Origin: Terripilifer sp031921685
GTDB taxonomy: Bacteria; Pseudomonadota; Alphaproteobacteria; Rhizobiales; Beijerinckiaceae
Direction of reading: 5' to 3'
Assembly (NCBI RefSeq): GCF_031921685.1
Contig: NZ_JAPDHU010000002.1
Location: 992,001 to 1,056,000, forward strand
DNA: 64,000 bases
Shown here piece by piece: positions 50,410 through 59,446 of the stretch; the first letter of the stretch is position 1, and the number at the start of each line of letters is the position of its first letter. The notes beneath the pieces were generated by a model. The model was not told the origin of the DNA. It saw only the letters and a list, made by a program, of their open reading frames with translations, and searched no databases. Position numbers and translations under genes: made by a program.

Positions 50410-51614
50410 TGGCGCCCCAGAGCCGAACGCAAACGCCCGCGCGGATCATCCGCGTGCTGAACGGCCTGAGCCCTTTGGCCGCTCTCGATCATCCACGCGA
50501 AGTCATCCGCCAGTTCACGCCCAATTGGTTCGCCGCCACCATGGGCACCGGCATACTGGCCTTGGCACTGCCGCAAGTGCCGCGCATCGGCCCGTCGCTG
50601 CAAGGCCTTGGCGAAGCCCTGTGGCTCGTCAACATCGTGCTGTTCCTGTTGTTCAGCGCGCTTTACGGCGCCCGCTGGCTGTTGTTCGGCCATGAGGCCA
50701 AACGCATCTTCGGGCACAATTCGGTATCGATGTTCATCGGCACGATTCCGATGGGCCTTGCCACCATCGTCAACGGCTTTCTCACCTTCGGCATTCCTCG
50801 GTTCGGCACGGTCGCTATCGGTATTGCCGAAGTTTTATGGTGGCTCGATTGCGTCTTGTCGATCCTCTGTGGCGTGCTGATCCCCTATCTGATGTTCACG
50901 CGCCAGGAGCATCGCATCGATCAGATGACCGCGATCTGGCTGCTGCCCGTGGTGGCGGCGGAAGTCGCCGCCGTCAGCGGTGGCCTGTTGGCGCCGCACC
51001 TGACTGACCCGACGGCGCAATATGCGACGCTCGTCACCAGCTATGTGTTGTGGGCCTATTCGGTGCCCGCCGCCTTCGCCATCCTCGCCATTCTGATGCT
51101 GCGCATGGCGCTCCATAAACTGCCACATGAGAGTATGGCCGCTTCGAGCTGGCTGGCGCTTGGCCCCATCGGCACCGGCGCTCTTGGCCTCCTCGTCCTG
51201 GGCAGTGATGCGCCCGCGATCTTCGCCGCCCATGACATGGCAGGCGCCGGCGAGGTCGCCCAAGGCATCGGCACCGTCGCGGGCCTCGCCTTGTGGGGCT
51301 TCGGCCTGTGGTGGCTTTTCCTCGCCGCCTTGATCACACGCCGCTATCTGCGCTCCGGGATTCCGTTCAATCTCGGCTGGTGGGGCTACACCTTCCCGAT
51401 CGGCGTCTATGCCGTCGCAACCTTCAAGCTGGGCACGACGTTGAATCTCTCTTTCTTCGGCATCGTGGGCAGTTTGCTCACGCTCGTCCTGGCCATCATG
51501 TGGGCTGTGGTCGCAACGCGCACGATTGCCGGCGCCTGGCGCGGCCATCTGTTCGTCTCGCCCTGCATCGCCGATCTGTGCCGGCCAACTCACAATCTGC
51601 GGCCTGCGCCTTAA
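50409..51614 (+). CDS. TDT-family transporter (TehA/SLAC1 type)
   Basis: The 401-aa protein has about ten membrane helices in the voltage-dependent anion channel/TDT fold: FTPNWFAATMGTGILALALP, SVSMFIGTIPMGLATIVNGF, LGPIGTGALGLLVLGS and FNLGWWGYTFPIGVYAVATF (the WW and TFP segments are typical). Relatives export sulfite (Ssu1), tellurite (TehA) or C4-dicarboxylates. Coupling to a CysL/YeiE-like LysR gene favours an oxyanion such as sulfite. It acts in the inner membrane. Confidence 0.9.
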   Translation: MAPQSRTQTPARIIRVLNGLSPLAALDHPREVIRQFTPNWFAATMGTGILALALPQVPRIGPSLQGLGEALWLVNIVLFLLFSALYGARWLLFGHEAKRIFGHNSVSMFIGTIPMGLATIVNGFLTFGIPRFGTVAIGIAEVLWWLDCVLSILCGVLIPYLMFTRQEHRIDQMTAIWLLPVVAAEVAAVSGGLLAPHLTDPTAQYATLVTSYVLWAYSVPAAFAILAILMLRMALHKLPHESMAASSWLALGPIGTGALGLLVLGSDAPAIFAAHDMAGAGEVAQGIGTVAGLALWGFGLWWLFLAALITRRYLRSGIPFNLGWWGYTFPIGVYAVATFKLGTTLNLSFFGIVGSLLTLVLAIMWAVVATRTIAGAWRGHLFVSPCIADLCRPTHNLRPAP

Positions 51615-51745
51615 GTCTAATCGGCAAAGCCATGTCAGCACGGCGGGCCAGCCCCTCGCCCCTGGTCTGGCCCTGCGGGCAAAACTGTCGTTAATTAGGT
51701 GCCGGACCACAAGAGGCGGTACTGCCGATAACGACGGTTGTTGCC

Positions 51746-52999
51746 ATGAACACTCTATTGCAGCGCACGCTCGAGCGCGTGATACGAAACGGAAATCTCC
51801 TGATCACCGACCCTGAGGGCAAGGTGAACACATTCGGTGACGGCAACGGGCCGCCGGCGCATATCGTCATTCACACCAGCCATGCGGAATGGGCGATCAC
51901 GCGCGATCCTATGCTGGCCTTCCCCGAATCCTACATGAGCGGCGAGGTCGATTTCCTCGAAGGCGATGTGCTGCGGCTCTTGTCGGTCGTGTATAAAAAC
52001 GTAGGTTTGAGCGTCCACGGCAACGTGCTGACGCGCATCATCGAAGGCACGCGCAACCTTTTCAAACGCCTGCAGCAGCTCAACACGGCGAACCGGGCGA
52101 AGGAAAACGTCCACCGGCACTACGATCTCTCCGGCGAGCTCTACAAACTCTTCCTCGATGAGGACATGCAATATTCCTGCGCCTATTTCGAACGTCCCGA
52201 CATGACGTTAGAAGAAGCGCAGCTCGCCAAAAAGCGCCATCTCGCCGCCAAACTGCTGATCAAGCCTGGCCAGCGCGTGCTCGACATCGGTTCGGGCTGG
52301 GGCGGGCTCGGCCTCTATCTGGCACGCCAGTGCGAAGCCGACGTGCTCGGCATCACTTTGTCGACGGAACAGCACGGCGTGGCGGAGGAGCGCGCCCGCG
52401 CGGCTGGCCTCGACAAGCGCGTGCGCTTCGAACTGACCGACTATCGCGACCTGACTGAGCCCTTCGACCGGATCGTCTCGGTCGGCATGTTCGAACATGT
52501 CGGCGTCAATCACTTCCGCACCTTCTTCGAGCAGTCGGCGAAGCTGCTCAAGAAGGACGGCATCATGGTGCTGCATTCGATCGGCCGCAACGGACCGCCG
52601 ATCGCCACCGGCGCCTTCATCCGCAAATATATCTTCCCAGGCGGCTATATCCCCTCGCTGTCGGAGGTCCTGCCGGTGATCGAAAGCGCCGGATTGATGG
52701 TCAACGACATCGAAATCCTGCGCTTCCATTATGCCGACACACTGAAAGCCTGGCAGGAGCGCTTCCAGGCGCATCGCGATCGCGCCAAGGAAATCTACGA
52801 CGAACGCTTCTGCCGCATGTGGGAATTCTATCTGGCCGCATCGGAAGCCGCCTTCCGCTGGCAGGAGCTGATGGTCTTCCAGATTCAGCTCACCCATCGC
52901 AACGACGTGGTGCCGCTGACCCGCGGCTACATCGACCAGTTCGCGCCCAGCCGATCAGCGGTACCGTCACGCGCCCCCGCCGCGGTCAACAGCCCGTGA
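51746..52999 (+). CDS. cfa: Cyclopropane-fatty-acyl-phospholipid synthase
   Basis: The 417-aa protein methylates unsaturated acyl chains of membrane phospholipids with S-adenosylmethionine, giving cyclopropane rings. An N-terminal lipid-binding region (about 1-110, with ITRDPMLAFPESYMSGEVDF) precedes NVHRHYDLSGELYKLFLDED, QYSCAYFERPDMTLEEAQLA, the SAM motif VLDIGSGWGGLGLYLARQCE, VSVGMFEHVGVNHFRTFFEQ and FPGGYIPSLSEVLPVIESAG. All are Cfa hallmarks, including the active-site cysteine in YSCAYF. It is transcribed alone, followed by an AraC gene. Confidence 0.95.
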   Translation: MNTLLQRTLERVIRNGNLLITDPEGKVNTFGDGNGPPAHIVIHTSHAEWAITRDPMLAFPESYMSGEVDFLEGDVLRLLSVVYKNVGLSVHGNVLTRIIEGTRNLFKRLQQLNTANRAKENVHRHYDLSGELYKLFLDEDMQYSCAYFERPDMTLEEAQLAKKRHLAAKLLIKPGQRVLDIGSGWGGLGLYLARQCEADVLGITLSTEQHGVAEERARAAGLDKRVRFELTDYRDLTEPFDRIVSVGMFEHVGVNHFRTFFEQSAKLLKKDGIMVLHSIGRNGPPIATGAFIRKYIFPGGYIPSLSEVLPVIESAGLMVNDIEILRFHYADTLKAWQERFQAHRDRAKEIYDERFCRMWEFYLAASEAAFRWQELMVFQIQLTHRNDVVPLTRGYIDQFAPSRSAVPSRAPAAVNSP

Positions 53000-53047
53000 C
53001 AGAGGATCACCGCGCCGCCAGCCTTTGATCAGCCCATAGATCGCCGC

Positions 53048-54007
53048 TTGCTGTTCGAGCCTACCATGTTGGCCGACGATCCCGGCGCTCTCGAACTGTC
53101 GCTGCGGACACATCTGTTCGGCCGGACGGTCGTCATCGCGTCGCGGCATGGACAGCAGCAATATCGACGCGACCGCCGCCATGTGCTCGGCGGAATGGAT
53201 CAGTATTTCATTCGCCTGATGCTGACCGGCGAGCATAACGGCGTCTGCGGAGAACGCACGACGCCGACCGCCGCTGGCGATATCATCGTCTTCGATCTCA
53301 GCCGTACGTTCAACGGCGAGGTCGGAAATGGCTCCATATTATCATTGATGTTGCCACGAGCCGCCGTCGACAAAGTGACTGGCGGACGCGACCTGCATGG
53401 CCTCGTTTTCAAGAAGAGCGAGCCGACGACGCGATTCTTGACTGAGTTCATGATCAGTTTCGCGACGCTTTCAACAACCTCCGATGGACAGGACCTGCAA
53501 GCCATCGAGGACGCCGCCATAGACCTCATCGGCGCATGCCTGGCTCGCCAGGCGCCGCTGCCACAAGATCCGGCTCTGGCCCATGTGTTGCGCCACCGCC
53601 TGCTTCATTTTATCGACACCCACCTCGCCGATCCCGCCCTTGGACCGGCTCTACTTATGCAGCGTTTCCAGGTCTCGCGCGCTCACCTCTATCGGATGTT
53701 CGAGGCTGAGGGCGGCGTCGCGACGATCATCCGTGAAAAGCGGCTCGATGCAGCGTTTCATGCTTTGGCTTCGTCCGACGGGAAAAACCATTCGGTGACA
53801 CAGATCGCCCATGACTTCGGCTTTTCCAGCTCCACGCAATTCCACCGCGCCTTCCGGACGCGCTTTTCCTTAACCCCTAATCAAGCGCGCGGTGAACTTT
53901 CAACGGCGCCTAATCAACGCTTCAAACCGCTCAATGGGCTTTTTGACAAATATGTGCGTCAACTCAATTTTGGCGCTTCCCGCCCACATCTGACGAGCGA
54001 GCCTTAG
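53048..54007 (+). CDS. AraC-family transcriptional regulator
   Basis: The 319-aa protein has an AraC_binding_2-like sensing domain (about 20-190) and a C-terminal double helix-turn-helix (GPALLMQRFQVSRAHLYRMF and VTQIAHDFGFSSSTQFHRAF), ending RTRFSLTPNQARG. The start is uncertain: a TTG at 53048 keeps LLFEPTMLADD, and the first ATG is at 53067. The frame is open back to 53000 with no better start codon. It may regulate the Tat-exported carbonic anhydrase 95 nt downstream or the upstream cfa gene. Confidence 0.85.
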   Translation: MLFEPTMLADDPGALELSLRTHLFGRTVVIASRHGQQQYRRDRRHVLGGMDQYFIRLMLTGEHNGVCGERTTPTAAGDIIVFDLSRTFNGEVGNGSILSLMLPRAAVDKVTGGRDLHGLVFKKSEPTTRFLTEFMISFATLSTTSDGQDLQAIEDAAIDLIGACLARQAPLPQDPALAHVLRHRLLHFIDTHLADPALGPALLMQRFQVSRAHLYRMFEAEGGVATIIREKRLDAAFHALASSDGKNHSVTQIAHDFGFSSSTQFHRAFRTRFSLTPNQARGELSTAPNQRFKPLNGLFDKYVRQLNFGASRPHLTSEP

Positions 54008-54102
54008 GCTTGCATCACACAGAAAAATAAGAACAATCGCGCTTAAACGTTCCTCAACGGCTCCTCTGATTATGTGCGTGTTCATTCTTAAGGGGGCTAT
54101 TC

Positions 54103-54834
54103 ATGTGCGATCAGTGTTCCTCGCCAAACCCGAGCAATAGATTAAGGTTCTCTCGTCGCCATCTGCTGGGGGCCAGCGCGGCGCTCGCCACAGCTTCCAC
54201 GGCACCATTTCAGGCGGCATTGGCGCAGCCGGCGACACCACAGAATGCCATTTCTCCCGATGACGCCCTGAAGCGCATCATGGACGGCAATGCGCGCTAC
54301 ACCACCAATACATCCGCCAATCAGGACTATTCCGTCGGCCGCGCCGCCCGTGCCGCGGCGCAACATCCGATCGCCGCGATCCTGAGCTGCGCCGACTCGC
54401 GCGTCGCGCCAGAACTTGCTTTCGATCAAGCGCCCGGCGATCTCTTCGTCGTTCGCCTCGCCGGCAATTTCGTCAATGACGACGGTCTGGCCAGTCTCGA
54501 ATATGCGGTGAAGATTCTCAACGTGCCCTTGATCATGGTGCTCGGCCATTCCAACTGCGGCGCGGTTGATGCCGCCATCAAAGTCCTCAACGACGGCGCC
54601 ACCCTGCCCGGCCATTTGCAGCAGTTGGTGCGCGACATCAAACCGGCGGTCGCTGCAGCGCAGAAAGATAAACCAACCAATCTGCTCGCAGCGTCCATCA
54701 CCCAAAATATTCGCAATGGCGTTCGCCGGCTTGAGACAGCCAAGCCTATCCTTGCCGACTTCGTGCAGGCGAAGAAGATAAAAGTGGTTGGCGCACAGTA
54801 TGATCTGGCAACGGGAAAGATCGCTCTCGTCTGA
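54103..54834 (+). CDS. Tat-exported beta-carbonic anhydrase
   Basis: The 243-aa protein has a twin-arginine signal (FSRRHLLGASAALATAS, with R18-R19) followed by a beta-carbonic anhydrase domain. Zinc ligands are C96 (SCADSR), H149 and C152 (GHSNCGAV), with the D98-R100 pair present. It interconverts CO2 and bicarbonate, here in the periplasm; most bacterial beta-class enzymes are cytoplasmic. AAGGGGG precedes the ATG by about 6 nt. It is a single gene closed by a strong terminator. The N-terminus also carries two cysteines (MCDQC) before the signal. Confidence 0.92.
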   Translation: MCDQCSSPNPSNRLRFSRRHLLGASAALATASTAPFQAALAQPATPQNAISPDDALKRIMDGNARYTTNTSANQDYSVGRAARAAAQHPIAAILSCADSRVAPELAFDQAPGDLFVVRLAGNFVNDDGLASLEYAVKILNVPLIMVLGHSNCGAVDAAIKVLNDGATLPGHLQQLVRDIKPAVAAAQKDKPTNLLAASITQNIRNGVRRLETAKPILADFVQAKKIKVVGAQYDLATGKIALV

Positions 54835-54858
54835 CCTGACATCGCCAACAGCTAGACG

Positions 54859-54895
54859 AAAGCCGCCCTTTAATTTGGGCGGCTTTTCTATTTTC
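54859..54895 (+). terminator. Strong Rho-independent terminator after carbonic anhydrase
   Basis: AAAGCCGCCC (54859-54868) and GGGCGGCTTT (54877-54886) form a perfect 10-bp stem with an 8-nt loop, followed by a T-rich tail (TCTATTTT). It isolates the carbonic anhydrase gene from the IclR-led operon. Confidence 0.9.
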
Positions 54896-54960
54896 GCACC
54901 GCAAACACGCCAAGCCCCCTCTTGACGAGATCCAGAATGACGGCGCATGATCCAAATAAT

Positions 54961-54973
54961 AAAACGTCGTTTT
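54961..54973. promoter_or_regulatory. Candidate IclR operator (AAAACG-T-CGTTTT)
   Basis: AAAACGTCGTTTT is a perfect 13-bp dyad 37 nt before the IclR start codon. Its half-site equals the CGTTTTAT repeat before the other IclR gene at 5092-5118. It probably mediates control of the IclR-Hyu-Liv operon by this IclR protein. Confidence 0.55.
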
Positions 54974-55009
54974 GAATAATGAAACAACTGAGCGCCACGA
55001 GGGAACCGC

Positions 55010-55792
55010 ATGGGCAAGGCGGAGAGCGTCAACACCGAGCCAGGGACGAGCACGCTCGATCTCGCGCTGCGGATTGTCGAACATCTCGCCTATCAAAGCG
55101 GACCGACGCCGCTTGGCGCCATCGCCGCAGCCTTCGACGCATCCAAATCGACCGTCTATCGTCACCTGCAAACGCTGCTGCGCCACGGCTTCGTGCGCCA
55201 CGACCCGGCCACCGGTAGCTACGACATCGGCGTCAAGATGATGGTGCTGGGCGAGGCCTCGCGCAGCCGTTTCGACATCGTCACGACAGCACGGCCCGAA
55301 CTGCTCGCCTTGCGCGATGCGACCGGCCAGGCCGTGACGATATGCACGCTGATCGATGACGAGGTCGTCGTTCTAGAACTGATGCAAGGGCGCACCGTCA
55401 TCGAATTCGCCACCCGTCCCGGCACGCGCATGGCCCTGCACGCCAGCGCTCACGGCAAGGTGTGGCTCGCCTTCGGTCCCGACCGTCTGCTCGCTGACAT
55501 AACGAGCGCCCCGCTGCAATCCTGGACGCCGGACACGATCACCGATCCCAAGAAACTCGCCCGCGACGTCAAAGAAGCCCGCGCGCGCGGTTGGGCGACG
55601 GCTCCCGACGAGGTGATCAGCGGCGTCAACACCTTGGCGGCACCGGTGCGCAACCATCACGGCACGCTCGTCGCCTCCATCGCTATCGTCGGCGCCAAAC
55701 AATTCATTCCGGCGACACCCGAGCCCGCCCAGATCACCGCGACGCTCGAGACCGCCGCCCGCATTTCTGGAACATTAGGTTGGAGATCGTAA
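55010..55792 (+). CDS. IclR-family transcriptional regulator
   Basis: The 260-aa protein has a winged helix (TPLGAIAAAFDASKSTVYRH then LQTLLRHGFV) and an IclR effector domain (LHASAHGKVWLAFGPDRLLA and GVNTLAAPVRNHHGTLVASI). It is the first gene of the operon: hyuA begins 4 nt after its stop. It probably senses the substrate or product of the Hyu pathway and regulates the whole operon from the upstream dyad. Confidence 0.93.
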   Translation: MGKAESVNTEPGTSTLDLALRIVEHLAYQSGPTPLGAIAAAFDASKSTVYRHLQTLLRHGFVRHDPATGSYDIGVKMMVLGEASRSRFDIVTTARPELLALRDATGQAVTICTLIDDEVVVLELMQGRTVIEFATRPGTRMALHASAHGKVWLAFGPDRLLADITSAPLQSWTPDTITDPKKLARDVKEARARGWATAPDEVISGVNTLAAPVRNHHGTLVASIAIVGAKQFIPATPEPAQITATLETAARISGTLGWRS

Positions 55793-55796
55793 CGCC

Positions 55797-57860
55797 ATGA
55801 CCTATTCGCTCGCTGTCGATATCGGCGGAACCTTCACGGACATCGTTTTACGCAACGATGCCGGCGCGCTGACGGTCGACAAGACGCTCACCACCCATCA
55901 CGACCTGCTGGAGGGCTTCTTTCACGGCGTCCATTCCGTGCTCTCGAAGGCCGCCATCGACGCCAATAATGTCGACGGTGTCGTCGTCCACGCCACCACG
56001 GTCGTCACCAATGCTTTAATCGAGCGCAAAGGCCAGCCGACCGCCATGGTGACGACGGAAGGTTTTCGTGACGTGCTCTTCATCCGCAACGAGCACCGCT
56101 ACGAAATGTACGATCCGCAGATCGAGTTTCCCGAACCCTTGGTGCCGCAGGAACTCACCTTTTCCATCGCCGAGCGCACCCTGGCCGACGGGCAGATCCT
56201 GGCGAAGCCGGCGGAAAAGGACATCGCCAGCCTCGTCAGCCAGTTGAAAGCCAGCGGCGCCAAGGCCGTCGCCATCTGTTTCCTCAACAGCTTCGCCAAT
56301 CCGGAAAACGAGCGGCAAGTGGCCGCAGCCCTACGCCAGGCCCTGCCCGATCTCTTCATCTGCACGTCGTCGGACGTCGCGCCACAGATCCGCGAATATC
56401 CGCGCGCCTCCACCACCACGGTCAACGCCTATACGATGCCGATCTCGCAGCCCTATCTGAAGCGGCTGAGCGAACGGCTTGAAACTGAGGGCTTCGCCAA
56501 TACGCCACTAATCATGCTGTCGTCCGGCGGTGTGGTCGGCGCCGAAACCGCCGGCCGCAATCCGGTGCGGATGATCGAGAGCGGACCGGCCGCCGGTGCG
56601 CTCGCCGCCTGCCATTATGCCGAACTGCTCAAGATCGACCGGCTGATGTCCTTCGACATGGGCGGCACCACCGCCAAGGCCTGCCTCATCGAAAACCGCG
56701 TGCCCCTCGTCACCGGTCTGTTCGAGGTCGACCGGCGCTACCGCTTCAAGGATGGCAGCGGCCTGCCGGTGACGGTGCCCTCGATCGATATGATCGAGAT
56801 CGGTGCCGGTGGCGGCTCGATCGCCCATGTCGATGATCTGGGTCTCTTGAAAGTCGGCCCGGAAAGTGCCGGCTCCATGCCAGGGCCGGCCTGCTATGGC
56901 CGTGGCGGCACCAATCCCACCGTCACCGACGCTGATCTGATGCTCGGCCTGATCGATGCGGATAACTTCCTGGGCGGCGACATGAAGCTCGACAGCCCGG
57001 CCATGCGGAAAGCCTTCGATCGCCTGGCTGGCGAATTGAAACTATCACCTGTCGAGGCGGCGCGCGGCATCTATCGTGTCGTCACCGAAGCCATGGCTTC
57101 CGCCGCCCGCGCCCATGCCACCGATCGCGGCATCGACTATCGCGGCCTGCCGCTCTTCGCCTTCGGCGGCGCCGGCCCGCTGCATGCCTGCGGCGTCGCT
57201 GCGCTCTTGCAAAGCGCCTCGGTGATCGTGCCGCCGCAATCGAGCGTGCTGTCGGCCTTCGGCACCCTGGTGACGCCGGTGCGTCTCGATCTGGTGCGCA
57301 GCGATCTCGGCCGCCTCAACGATCTCGATTGGAAGCGTGTCAACCATATCCTCGGCGAATTGACGAAGGAAGCGACCGAGGCGCTGGCAGAAGCCGGCTG
57401 CACGCCGCAGGACGTGCGCTTCGAATTCGGCGCCGACATGCGCTACGTCGGCCAGCAGCATGAGGTGCCCGTCACTTTCGAGGCCGACCCGCGCAGCAAC
57501 CACGATATTTCCGGCATCGCCAACCGCTTTGAGACCGCCTATCGCACGCTTTACGGCGTCACCCCCTCCCATGTCGGCATCGAGATCGTCACCTGGCGCG
57601 TGACCGCGCGGGGACCACTCGTTCCCTTCAAAGCTCCAGCCAACGCGGCCGGCAAAGCGGCTGCGCCAAAACGGCATCGCACGGTGCATGCCTGGGAAGA
57701 CAATCAGCAGGTCGCCGTTTATGCCCGCGCCGATCTCGCCGTCGGCCAGAAGATCGAAGGCCCCGCCATCATCGAAGAACGCGAGACAACGACAGCGCTG
57801 CCGCCGGGCTGGAGCGCCGTCATCGATAGCTACGGCTGCATCGTCGCCACAAAAGGATAA
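55797..57860 (+). CDS. hyuA: Hydantoinase/oxoprolinase subunit A (HyuA)
   Basis: The 687-aa protein is the ATP-binding subunit of an ATP-dependent hydantoinase/5-oxoprolinase. It has the N-terminal phosphate loop LAVDIGGTFTDIVLRNDAG, ATTVVTNALIERKG, SGPAAGALAACHYAELL, the second phosphate loop FDMGGTTAKACLIE and FAFGGAGPLHACGVAALLQS. Such enzymes open cyclic amides such as N-methylhydantoin or 5-oxoproline; acetone carboxylase subunits are also related. It is paired with hyuB, which starts 4 nt after its stop. Confidence 0.93.
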   Translation: MTYSLAVDIGGTFTDIVLRNDAGALTVDKTLTTHHDLLEGFFHGVHSVLSKAAIDANNVDGVVVHATTVVTNALIERKGQPTAMVTTEGFRDVLFIRNEHRYEMYDPQIEFPEPLVPQELTFSIAERTLADGQILAKPAEKDIASLVSQLKASGAKAVAICFLNSFANPENERQVAAALRQALPDLFICTSSDVAPQIREYPRASTTTVNAYTMPISQPYLKRLSERLETEGFANTPLIMLSSGGVVGAETAGRNPVRMIESGPAAGALAACHYAELLKIDRLMSFDMGGTTAKACLIENRVPLVTGLFEVDRRYRFKDGSGLPVTVPSIDMIEIGAGGGSIAHVDDLGLLKVGPESAGSMPGPACYGRGGTNPTVTDADLMLGLIDADNFLGGDMKLDSPAMRKAFDRLAGELKLSPVEAARGIYRVVTEAMASAARAHATDRGIDYRGLPLFAFGGAGPLHACGVAALLQSASVIVPPQSSVLSAFGTLVTPVRLDLVRSDLGRLNDLDWKRVNHILGELTKEATEALAEAGCTPQDVRFEFGADMRYVGQQHEVPVTFEADPRSNHDISGIANRFETAYRTLYGVTPSHVGIEIVTWRVTARGPLVPFKAPANAAGKAAAPKRHRTVHAWEDNQQVAVYARADLAVGQKIEGPAIIEERETTTALPPGWSAVIDSYGCIVATKG

Positions 57861-57864
57861 CGTC

Positions 57865-59415
57865 ATGGATCCCGTCGAACTCGAAATCCTGTGGTCTAAT
57901 CTCATCGGCATCGTCACCGAACGGTCGAAAGCCCTGCAACGCATCGCCTTCAGCCCGATCGTGCGCGAAGCGGGCGACCTCGCTTGCGCTCTGTTCGATC
58001 GGCGCGGCCGCATGGTGGCGCAGGCCAATACCGGCACGCCAGGCCACATCAATTCGCTCGCCTTCGCCGGCGCTCATCTGGTCAAATTGTTCGACGGCAA
58101 ATGCGAGCCGGGCGACGTCTTGATCACCAACGATCCCTGGCTCTCGGCCGGCCATTTCTTCGACATCACTTTGCTGACGCCGATCTACGACGGCGACAAG
58201 ATTCTCGCTTATATCGGCTCGACCATCCATCACACCGACATCGGCGGTTATGGCATCGGCGCCGGCGCGCGTGATGTGCACGAGGAAGGCCTGTGGATTC
58301 CGCCGCTGAAATTCTATGAGCGCGGCGTCCCTAATGCGGTGCTGCATGCCATGATCGGCCGTAATGTCCGCACGCCCGATGCCGTGTTCGGCGATCTCGC
58401 GGCCCAAGTGTCCAGCGGCCATGCCGCCGCCGATCATCTGATCGCGCTGTGCCGTCGCCACGGCCTCGAGGATATCGAAACCCTGTCGGACGAGATCATC
58501 GCCCGTTCCGAGGAAGCGACGCGGGCAGCCATCCGCAAGCTCAAGCCCGGCGTCTATCACGGCGAAAGCCAGTTCGATGTGCCGGGCGGTGAGATCATCA
58601 CGCTGAAAACCGCCCTCACCGTCGATACCGACAAAGGCAGCATCACCGTCGATTTCGACGGCTCCTCGATGCAGACTTCGACCGGTATCAACGTGGTGCT
58701 GAACTACACCCACGCGTATTCGACGTTCGCCATCCGCAGTTGCCTGAACCCGGAACTGCCCAACAATACCGGCAGCCTGGCGCCCATCGAGATCAAGGCG
58801 CCCGAAGGTTCGATCGTGAACTGCCGCTATCCGGCGCCAGTCAATGCCCGCCACGTTGTCGGCATGTATGTGCCGATGCCGATCCTCAAAGCGCTCTATC
58901 AGGTGATGCCCGAGCGCGTGTTGGCGGAAGGCTCCGGCGCGGTGTGGACCATGCAGATCCAGGGCAAGAAGGCCGACGGCAACGCCTTCACCTCGTCCAT
59001 GTTCAATTATTCCGGCGGCATGGGTGCACGCGCCACCAAGCCTGGCCCCAGCGCCACCTGCTATCCCACGGGCGTTGCTGCCGTGCCGATCGAAATCCTC
59101 GAAGCGGCCATGCCGATCGTCTTCGACCGCAAGGAATTGCGCCGCGGTTCGGGTGGTCAGGGCCGCACGGCGGGCGGCGACGGCCAGATCATCCAGTTCC
59201 ATATGCTCACCCAAGACCCCTGGCTGCTCAACGCCGTGCCAAGCCGTCTCGGCCACGGTCCCGATGGTATCGGTGGCGGCACGGCCGGCCAGAAAGGCGT
59301 GTTTCAAGTCAATGGCCGCGATGTCAGCGAACCACGTAAGCTGACCATGCAGCCGAATGATGTGGTGCTTTTGGAAACGCCCGGAGGGGGCGGATTCGGA
59401 TCGTCCAACTATTAA
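57865..59415 (+). CDS. hyuB: Hydantoinase/oxoprolinase subunit B (HyuB)
   Basis: The 516-aa protein is the partner subunit of HyuA: ELEILWSNLIGIVTERSKAL, AGDLACALFDRRGRMVAQAN, HINSLAFAGAHLVKLF, TNDPWLSAGHFFDITLLTPI, IHHTDIGGYGIGAGARDVHE and PGGGGFGSSNY at the C-terminus. The ATG at 57865 lies 4 nt after hyuA; a frame open further upstream is internal to hyuA. HyuAB likely cleaves the ring of the compound imported by the Liv-type transporter encoded next. Confidence 0.93.
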   Translation: MDPVELEILWSNLIGIVTERSKALQRIAFSPIVREAGDLACALFDRRGRMVAQANTGTPGHINSLAFAGAHLVKLFDGKCEPGDVLITNDPWLSAGHFFDITLLTPIYDGDKILAYIGSTIHHTDIGGYGIGAGARDVHEEGLWIPPLKFYERGVPNAVLHAMIGRNVRTPDAVFGDLAAQVSSGHAAADHLIALCRRHGLEDIETLSDEIIARSEEATRAAIRKLKPGVYHGESQFDVPGGEIITLKTALTVDTDKGSITVDFDGSSMQTSTGINVVLNYTHAYSTFAIRSCLNPELPNNTGSLAPIEIKAPEGSIVNCRYPAPVNARHVVGMYVPMPILKALYQVMPERVLAEGSGAVWTMQIQGKKADGNAFTSSMFNYSGGMGARATKPGPSATCYPTGVAAVPIEILEAAMPIVFDRKELRRGSGGQGRTAGGDGQIIQFHMLTQDPWLLNAVPSRLGHGPDGIGGGTAGQKGVFQVNGRDVSEPRKLTMQPNDVVLLETPGGGGFGSSNY

Positions 59416-59446
59416 TCGACGCGTAAACAGGAGAGGGAGAAAGAAT

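Noticed and set aside
57820..59307. 495-codon open frame on the minus strand opposite hyuB
   Set aside because: It is a high-G+C antisense shadow: the plus-strand frame carries all HyuB motifs and a coupled start, and the minus frame shows no recognisable domain.
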